DNA of 64,000 nucleotides, from contig NC_039490.1 in assembly GCF_003590095.1 (NCBI RefSeq), positions 7,519,834 through 7,583,833 on the forward strand, written 5' to 3'. The notes below the pieces were generated by a model. That model ran no database searches, was not told where the DNA came from, and saw only the letters and a program-made list of their open reading frames with translations. A program made the position numbers and the translations under genes. This DNA comes from Trichoplusia ni (Eukaryota > Arthropoda > Insecta > Lepidoptera > Noctuidae). Positions within the stretch are counted from its first letter, which is position 1, and each line of letters opens with the position of its first letter. Positions 57,041 through 64,000 of this stretch are shown here, piece by piece.

Positions 57041-57303
57041 AATAATAATAATAATAATAATATTGGACAACATTCACACAACGCCATCTAGTCTCAAACT
57101 AAGCAAAGCTTGTATTATGAGTACTAGACAACTGATAAACATACTTATATATTTCTAAATAAATACATAATATAGATAAATTACACCCAGACACAGAACA
57201 AAGGATCGTGCTCATCACACAAACATTTGTCCTGGGTGGGAATCGAACCCACGACCTCCGGTATAGCAGTCAGGGTCACTAACCACTAGACCAACTGGCC
57301 CGT
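57041..57303 (-). mobile_element. tRNA-derived SINE, full length
   Basis: In minus orientation: GACGGGCCAGTTGGTCTAGT (A box), GGTCGTGGGTTCGATTCCCA (B box), GTCTGGGTGTAATTTATCTA body, then ACTAGATGGCGTTGTGTGAA and an ATT-repeat tail (57041-57062). Best copy of the family at 6236 and 10616. Not a functional tRNA: the acceptor stem and 3' end are replaced by the body. Confidence 0.85.
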
Positions 57304-58247
57304 CACCTATGCATTGATAAGAGATTATTAATGCAGAACTTGTTAAATTTGAAGACTATTACATTGCCAATTGTGATCAATACTATGGTAATTATTTATT
57401 ATGATTTTTTAGATATAAAGCCTACATAATGCTTTTTACTCAGACTTCTTCCATATATCATTGAAAGTGTAGGTAAAACTTCTTGGTGAGTGTCAGTCCT
57501 TTATCAATAATACCTATAGCATGGTTTGTTGATTTATTAATATAGAAGAAATGTATTTTCTCCAGAAGTCGTAAAATCGAGCTAATCTTCATAGGTAACA
57601 ACTCAGTAACCATTTTATACATAAGTGCACTAATGAACACTGTTTATTACCACCCCGAAAATCATTAATTGCAGTCTGTTGCGTCCTTAAATAACACACG
57701 TTAATAACAACACATGTGCTCGAAATTGGGAAATGGAAAACAAATTGCGGAAATAGCACCATCTTTCTCTAATGTCCGGAAAACTCGTATTACCGTCTCT
57801 TTCTCTCGCGCATGCTCTGACAATTTTCCTTTGCCCTTTGGCATTTGATAATATACCCTAGTGTAAGACAATAGGGGGTAAGATCGTTTGAACTTTATCC
57901 CCGAAGGTTTCAAATGCGAATATTTTGACGATAAATAACTCTGATTCTCGATTACTGTCAGTTGACTTCGCGCCGCCGCGGAGGGTAGTCGTGTTTCGAC
58001 GAAGCGGAAAATATTGCTCCTGACTTGTAACTGTGTATCTGCGATGTTAATGATTAATTTGTAAATTATATGTACTACTATTAAAAAAATGTAAGGTCAA
58101 CTTTATCCTGTCCGGTAAACTGACATAAAAAAATCGCGTACATAGTTAGCAAACAGATATGTGAAATTGACTTTAAAAAAATTTTGATGATATCGTCACA
58201 AAAAGAAATACCTTGTGCATTATACTATACCCAAAACCTACGTAAAG

Positions 58248-58403
58248 AAAGAACTCTTTGAAAAGTTTCCGGTGCTTTTAAAAATGGCGCTTAGTTCGCT
58301 GACTCCTTCGAACATGCTTGGGGAGCTGGGCCGGCTGGCTAGCTGGCTGAAAGGTGACTGTCTTGCGCCTGAAGAGTATGCTGGTCTAGCAGTAACTGAG
58401 AAG
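58248..58403 (+). CDS. Candidate internal exon of an unidentified gene
   Basis: GC-richer than its surroundings and open in phase 0, encoding KELFEKFPVLLKMALSSL, then TPSNMLGELGRLASWLKG, then LAPEEYAGLAVTEK. It ends in a donor AAG/GTGAGC. The product looks helical but I do not recognise it. The acceptor AG at 58246-58247 has a weak pyrimidine tract; an alternative AG at 58204-58205 keeps the same frame and adds KYLVHYTIPKTYVK. No later exon is found before the window end, so the gene would continue beyond it. Confidence 0.4.
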
Positions 58404-61400
58404 GTGAGCTTTATCTTCATCAGCTTGCAACTGACCTACCGTTTTTTTCTACAGCTCCGAAATAATTACTCACTCTTTCGGAAGACGAAGCCTACATATA
58501 TGTATATGTATGTATATTGACTAAACTTAAACTGCCGTGCTACGTCATGCGGGCTTTGGCATCGGTGATTGATAATGCGTTGCAATTCTTTTTTCACCGA
58601 CCGTGCCCAAATTGACTTAAGCTACTAGGGTAAAAGAGAGCAGGAGTTGTTACTTTTAGAGTACATCCGACAACTTTTTTGTATGTCGAACGCGGAGACT
58701 CTCCCATTGATGGTTAACAGAATGAAGAAGGGTCTAACGGTTAAGATTAACCGACGTGTAAAACAATCGGGCATCGAAAGACCGTCTGTTTTTCAGGACT
58801 GGATAAATTTGTTTTAAGGTCTAATAATGCGTAGGATTTAAAATAAGTTAGATTCATGGCGAGACTTCAGTCTAGATCTGTTTTCATTCCTGATATAGGG
58901 ATATTGGGCCTTATGCCCAAAAAAATGAATTTCTTTCACAATATTTCGTTGTTGGCGGCAAATACATGTCCGATTAATAATGTTACCGAGATATTTAACT
59001 AATTGCATACTTGACTAAAAATATTTTGCCGTCATGAGATAAAGCAACGAGAACAATTTTCTCGGCTGTGGATCCATTACCCGGCTCTAGATAAAAGTCA
59101 CGAAATATTTCTAAGACAAGATATTTGATTTCTTGACAGCTACGTTATGATAACTCGTCTAAACTTTTAAATTAAGACGCCTTTGTTCTGGTAAAGGACA
59201 GTTAAAGCCTGGCTTTATCATTGATATTCTTTGATAAAAGGCAAAAGCCTTTTCAAAAGTCTGTATACGAAGAGGTCTTAAATCTGCCCACATTTTCGAA
59301 ATAGAGTAAAATTCGATATCAGATAAAACTGATCAAATATAACCAGAATTTTCATTAATTTTATGCGATTTTAACTGTACTGTACTATATTCAAATTTAT
59401 AGCATAACCGCAGATATTTGACCCCATTCGTGAAAGATCATTATTACTCGATATTCAGTCAATATTGACCACATATTGGTCAACGTATTGTACATGATGT
59501 GAACCTATGTAAGTGTTTTGCGTAATTCTATGATCATGCCCTCTTTTTTGCCAATAGAGAGTCTCGTTGAATCTCTTTGCCCTTTGGCTATAATTATTAA
59601 GAAAAATATCGCCCGAAGATGAGGGCAAAGATCAGCTAGCTGTGTATAAAATAATAAGTTTTAAAATCTAGTGCCACATACATATCTAAGAATACAATAC
59701 GTATACGTTTTCTTTTGCCAGAATTTATTAAATGGAGGACTTTTACCGCTTTTGTTACATTTAAATTTATGTAGTTTTAACGTATTTCCGTGCGACGGAA
59801 ACTACAGAACGGCTACCCATATATTAGGGAAAGAAGAATATAAACTTGGCATAAAAATACCTCATTTTATTATTAATGTAGAACGACACTCAACATGTTT
59901 TTAACAAGTGATCTGTACAAGCGAAGAAGCTAAATTAATCGCATAAAAGTGGCACGTAAAGATATTAGGAAGACTAAAAGTCTTTTATTTATCATAGAAA
60001 AATGTATGAAAAATTACTACACGTTTTCACTGGGATCGTCCGTCTGCTTTCCGACCCAACTGGAGTCCTTAATCATGAGTTGTTCGACTCGCAACCTGGC
60101 ATCATCGATGTTAGAAAGACACTTATGGAAATGTTCTCTCCTTATATCATTTTCTTTTTAGCATCGTAAATGTTTGGTGACATGTTTCGTATCTTAGAGG
60201 CTGGAGATACCCCTGTATTATATTATTAGATCAGCAGATTATCCGTACATGCTTGCATACAATTTATGAACATTACGTAAGCTTTGCCACATAAGCCTGT
60301 GCCATTATGAATGTGCATCTACTTGGTCCAGTTAGAGCTAGTCCGAACTGCACCATTATAATATTTATTTATTTTCCAACATTATATGTAATAACATTTG
60401 TACTATAATAACTTAACTTGGTGCAGTATTTTCGGGGACAAAAACAATTAGACTTACGCCTAACAGTCCACACTGCATCTTACGTGGGTGTTTAAAAACT
60501 TTGAATTCAGTTCCAATACGATTGGATTTTCTTTTGAACTTAGATGTAGTATTTGGAAATAGTTAACATGATTTAGAAATAGTAATGCTCTAGCTCCCAA
60601 CTCCTAAAGCTTATTTACTACATTATAAGCAGGTTTAGTGGAAGTGACAAGCCACTCTACACAAAGTTCACTGTCACACTTCCTCATCGGCAACAGTTAC
60701 TGAAAAAGCTGATGGTAGGTGGTATTGTACGAATACCAATAGTAGTAGATATTTTTGAATGGATTACTGGTATATCCATTGTCCAATGCGAGGGCGTCAA
60801 CAGTTAATTTATGCGTCGGTGGAGTGTGGGCCGAACCCACAGTCCAGCTACAGATGTGACATAAAATAATTAATGCCGTGGCAAAGTTGGTGCGGTTACA
60901 TGCCTCAAAAAGTTTAAGGGATGAAAATTTTAACATGTCCCAACTGAATGTTCTAGATTTTTTAGTAAGTATTTGTAATGAGGGTCGAGGGTCGTACAGT
61001 ATTTTCTCTGGCTTTAGCTCGCAAACAAGAAAGTTTTGAATTTTTGCTTTCAAAGCAGCTTTTTAAATATATTTATTTAGCCCGCGATCTGGGAAGCGGT
61101 TAATTTATTAATCGATTACCAAATAACGTGATAGCAATTCATGGTAATTGAATTCCGATACAAGTTTTGTAAATGCATGGCATTAATAATCGATTCAGTC
61201 TCTAGATCTCACTGGCTCTAACCAAAAAATAATCAACCAAAGGACCTTGGGAATAAGAGAAAACTTGATGAATCTGGTCGGTTTAATGCTCTAAGTTAAC
61301 CTCCTTTACTAAAACTTCAAGAAGAAACTTCATCGCACTTGCAAGAGAGATACACCGCACAAGCGAGGAAGCGCACTATATGATATGGAGCGTTGTCTCT

Positions 61401-62933
61401 TCCGCAACCACAAACCTCCTTCGACCTTACAACGACTTGAAACTTAGGTCTTGGCGGCACTTTATAAAGGTCGCACAATAAATCACAGCAGCTGCAAAAG
61501 ACACCCGAGCTGAACAAAATGAACGTCATATTATAGCGATTTAATTAATCCATTGAACAAAAAACAACTTTATCCAACGGCAAGGCAATAAAGCTTTGTG
61601 AAGTACAGCCACTGAAAGTTTTATACAAGCTAAGGCTATTACCTCGTGTGTACTATACAATAGCTTTTTAAACTTGTTTATTGCGTTTATAGAGCAGTCT
61701 GTACAACTAAGATATTGCTTTTAAAGAATCTTTTGAAGTTACATTTTCATGGCGGTTTTTAAACTAAACGATGAGTCTTATTGTATCAACTTACGTGAGG
61801 CGTTGATGATCGACCTGAATTTTCATGAGTTTCCGATAAAACGTCTGAGTTGATCGTCAGGAAAGAGTGATTGAATCTGTCACTTTAACTATGCCACACT
61901 GAGCCATGTGAGTGTCGTTTGTCTTCTAAATCTAGAGCTGTCTACACATGAGGACTGGTATAACGCCACCGACAATGCTATCGGCGTGGCTGAGTACCTG
62001 CAAAAAATATGATCCAATATCTATCGCAATAAGAAAACCAAATATTTGAGATTTGGAACTGAAATCCGATAATCTTTTTTCCTGTAAATTCTGCACCTTT
62101 ACATTTTAGACAGTAACGTCTTTAATACTTAAACGTATCCTGTGTGTCGCAGCGAAACGGTATCTTTAACAAATATTTGTCCAATGCAAGGATTGGATTG
62201 GACTTTACTTATAACTTAAATAGAAGCTTGTCTTGTATCAACAGGACTGATCCCCGAAGACTATATTTACTTCTTATCAAGTCGTAACTTGGTAGAATGC
62301 TTATCATTATTGTGTTTGTAGAAGGATTATTGTGGTATTTGTTGTGTTAGGTTAGGTCTACAAGTTGACGGACCCGCTCGGCCCTCGACTATTGAGAACG
62401 GGCAAGCGGTAGTCTACGCCGGTAAGGGTCTGGCACACCCCTTCGCCTTGCCCAGGGCAAAGGAAGTCCATGAGGACTTGCCTAAAGGTATAAAAAATCC
62501 TCGGTTTGAGTCCTTAAGACATCTATTTAGAAAAAAGATATTTTTCCGCGTATAATTTCGGTGACAATACTATATTTAGGAACAAGAAAGCAGGTTTAAT
62601 AATGGGCTCAAAACCGCACTTAAATCTTTGTTTTGAAATACATACAATCTTGTCCTGTTTCGTATCGATTTGAACATAGTTGATTTAAAGACATATTTTT
62701 TTAATTTAATATTTAATATTTTTTTGTTTTTGTCCAGCGGTGGACGTCAACTCGTAACAAAATCTGGTAATCAGTGTATCTAATGTATTTACTAGACCTA
62801 GCGGTATTCAGTAGATTACAATAACTCTTATCGGCATTTCCGTTACAAAGGCAAACTATAACAACGTTCCAGTTTTATTACAATTACTCATATGTGTATA
62901 TTTTACATTATACGATTTTGCCGAGACGTTAAC
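58404..62933. other. Region after the candidate exon
   Basis: AT-rich with no convincing exon. A GC-rich stretch at about 62350-62490 (AGGTTAGGTCTACAAG through CCTTGCCCAGGGCAAAGG) looks like a transposon fragment I cannot name. A cysteine-containing minus-strand frame at 61317-61529 is weak. Confidence 0.45.
60024..60080 (+). repeat. About 100-bp interspersed repeat, 3' part
   Basis: CCGACCCAACTGGAGTCCTT followed by AATCATGAGTTG matches the last third of the copy at 37273-37376. Confidence 0.45.
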
Positions 62934-62937
62934 TTAA

Positions 62938-64000
62938 CACTTTCATTACCACTACGATTTTCACGATGATTACTCAGATGCCGCCTACATTTTACGTTGG
63001 ACTCGCTAGGCGAGTCGCCGGCACTGCAACATGAATTGCATCGACTCGCCACGCGAGTTCAGTGGCGTTGGGTTAGGGTAAAAACAATGTTTTGTTATTT
63101 TTGTGGCCGTGACAGTCTATGTTGCCTGTTTAACGCAATTAAAAAGTGTTTAACTAATATACGGTGTAATTTAACATATAAAAATGGCAAGAAACACTGC
63201 AGATAAAATAAAAGGTATGTTTGTTTCGTAATTTATGCTGTGGTTGTCAATCTTATAAATAGTGGTAATTGTTTAGGTTATATTTTGAATATTTAATATT
63301 GTTTTATAAACAGGTTGTTTTTAAATATAGTTTAAAAGACAGTAAAGTTTTAAAATGTTTATTGTGAAGTTTCGAAGAACGTTTATATATATTATGATTA
63401 TTCAATTTGTTATGTTTTAAGTAAAATTTCATTTTGAATACGTTCGAAATTTATTAAGAACATAAGACAGCACCCGCGCTATCGCCCACCCTTCGACGCT
63501 TCCTAAGTGCTTTGGCTGTGATGAAGAAACAGCGCAACAAACTCCCCAGCAGCACGCTGCCACAATATAATATAAACCAATTACATACATACATACATGA
63601 ATTGAATATGAAGGAAGTATTTCAGTAGTCCATTCCTTTGCCTACATAATAACACGAAATTCGAGCCCTACAAGATGTAGAACACCATCCGCCGTTGTTT
63701 TGCAAGTGAATGTGACTTTTGGTATAATGAAAATAAAAGTATCTACCATAATTATATATGTTTCATCAATAAAAGTTTGAGATTCTATGTCAGTGAACTC
63801 GCCTAGCGAGTTCAAGGCATTGCAGAATAGTTTATTTTCTTTCGATTATAAACTGGGTCTGAACACCCGGCCCACCACGTAATTCTTTAGATTAGGGTAT
63901 ATTTGGTCTTCAGTATTATTTTAAGCAAAAAATACACATGCATTTTGGAAAAAAAACAGCAAACTCATTGAACTCGCCAGGCGAGTCTACGGCACTGGAA
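62938..64000. mobile_element. piggyBac-like non-autonomous transposon, runs off the window, with palindrome array
   Basis: TTAA at 62934-62937 and terminal CACTTTCATTACCACTACG, homologous to the reversed right end of the element at 18447-19861: both share GATGCCGCC exactly 39 bases from the terminus. Four palindromes with stem ACTCGC/GCGAGT lie at 63001-63015, 63044-63058, 63797-63811 and 63972-63986. No transposase frame. The right terminus is outside the window. Confidence 0.75.

Noticed and set aside
57232..57303. True tRNA gene
   Set aside because: The A and B boxes are good, but the 3' half continues into a SINE body shared with other copies and there is no acceptor stem.
61317..61529. 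Cys-rich 70-residue minus-strand frame
   Set aside because: Cysteine pattern fits no family I know, with no signal peptide or splice support; considered chance.

Overview
This is nuclear DNA from a lepidopteran insect, most likely a noctuid-type moth. It has AT-rich intergenic DNA, spliced genes with GT-AG introns, and moth-type repeats: tRNA-derived SINEs, a 5S rRNA-derived SINE with a GAT-repeat tail, RTE LINE 3' ends, non-autonomous Helitrons ending in CTAG, and TTAA-flanked piggyBac-like elements. The species is not determined. A 1,000-base run of N (14294-15293) is an assembly gap.

Layout. (1) 1-5530, plus: the C-terminal eight exons of RBM28/Nop4, a nucleolar RNA-binding protein, cut at the left edge. 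(2) 7761-11851 and 17363-37033, both minus: a head-to-tail tandem pair of TMEM53-like (DUF829) alpha/beta-hydrolase-fold proteins of 315 and 323 residues, each in seven coding exons with the same six intron positions and phases. The second copy is stretched to 19.7 kb by transposon-filled introns. (3) 41293-46831, plus: the complete nine-exon DEAD-box helicase DDX49/Dbp8. (4) 49680-54749, minus: the complete eight-exon Toll-interacting protein TOLLIP (C2 and CUE domains). (5) 55651 onward, plus: the possible start of an unidentified gene. (6) From 62938 to the window end: a TTAA-flanked non-autonomous transposon.

Function. RBM28 and DDX49 both act in nucleolar ribosome biogenesis. TOLLIP acts in endosomal sorting and innate immune signalling. 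The DUF829 pair has no firmly known substrate, but both copies keep a candidate Ser-Asp-His triad. Nothing suggests an operon-like unit, but gene B and DDX49 are divergent and may share a promoter region.

Most notable: two related TTAA transposons (18447-19861 and 62938 to the end) carry arrays of short palindromes. All five in the first have stem ACACGC/GCGTGT. All four visible in the second have ACTCGC/GCGAGT. This is a compensatory base-pair change kept at matching positions. Second, 5S-derived SINEs lie antisense to their host genes with their tails against 5' splice sites in RBM28 (18-bp target duplication that copies the donor site) and in the second DUF829 gene.
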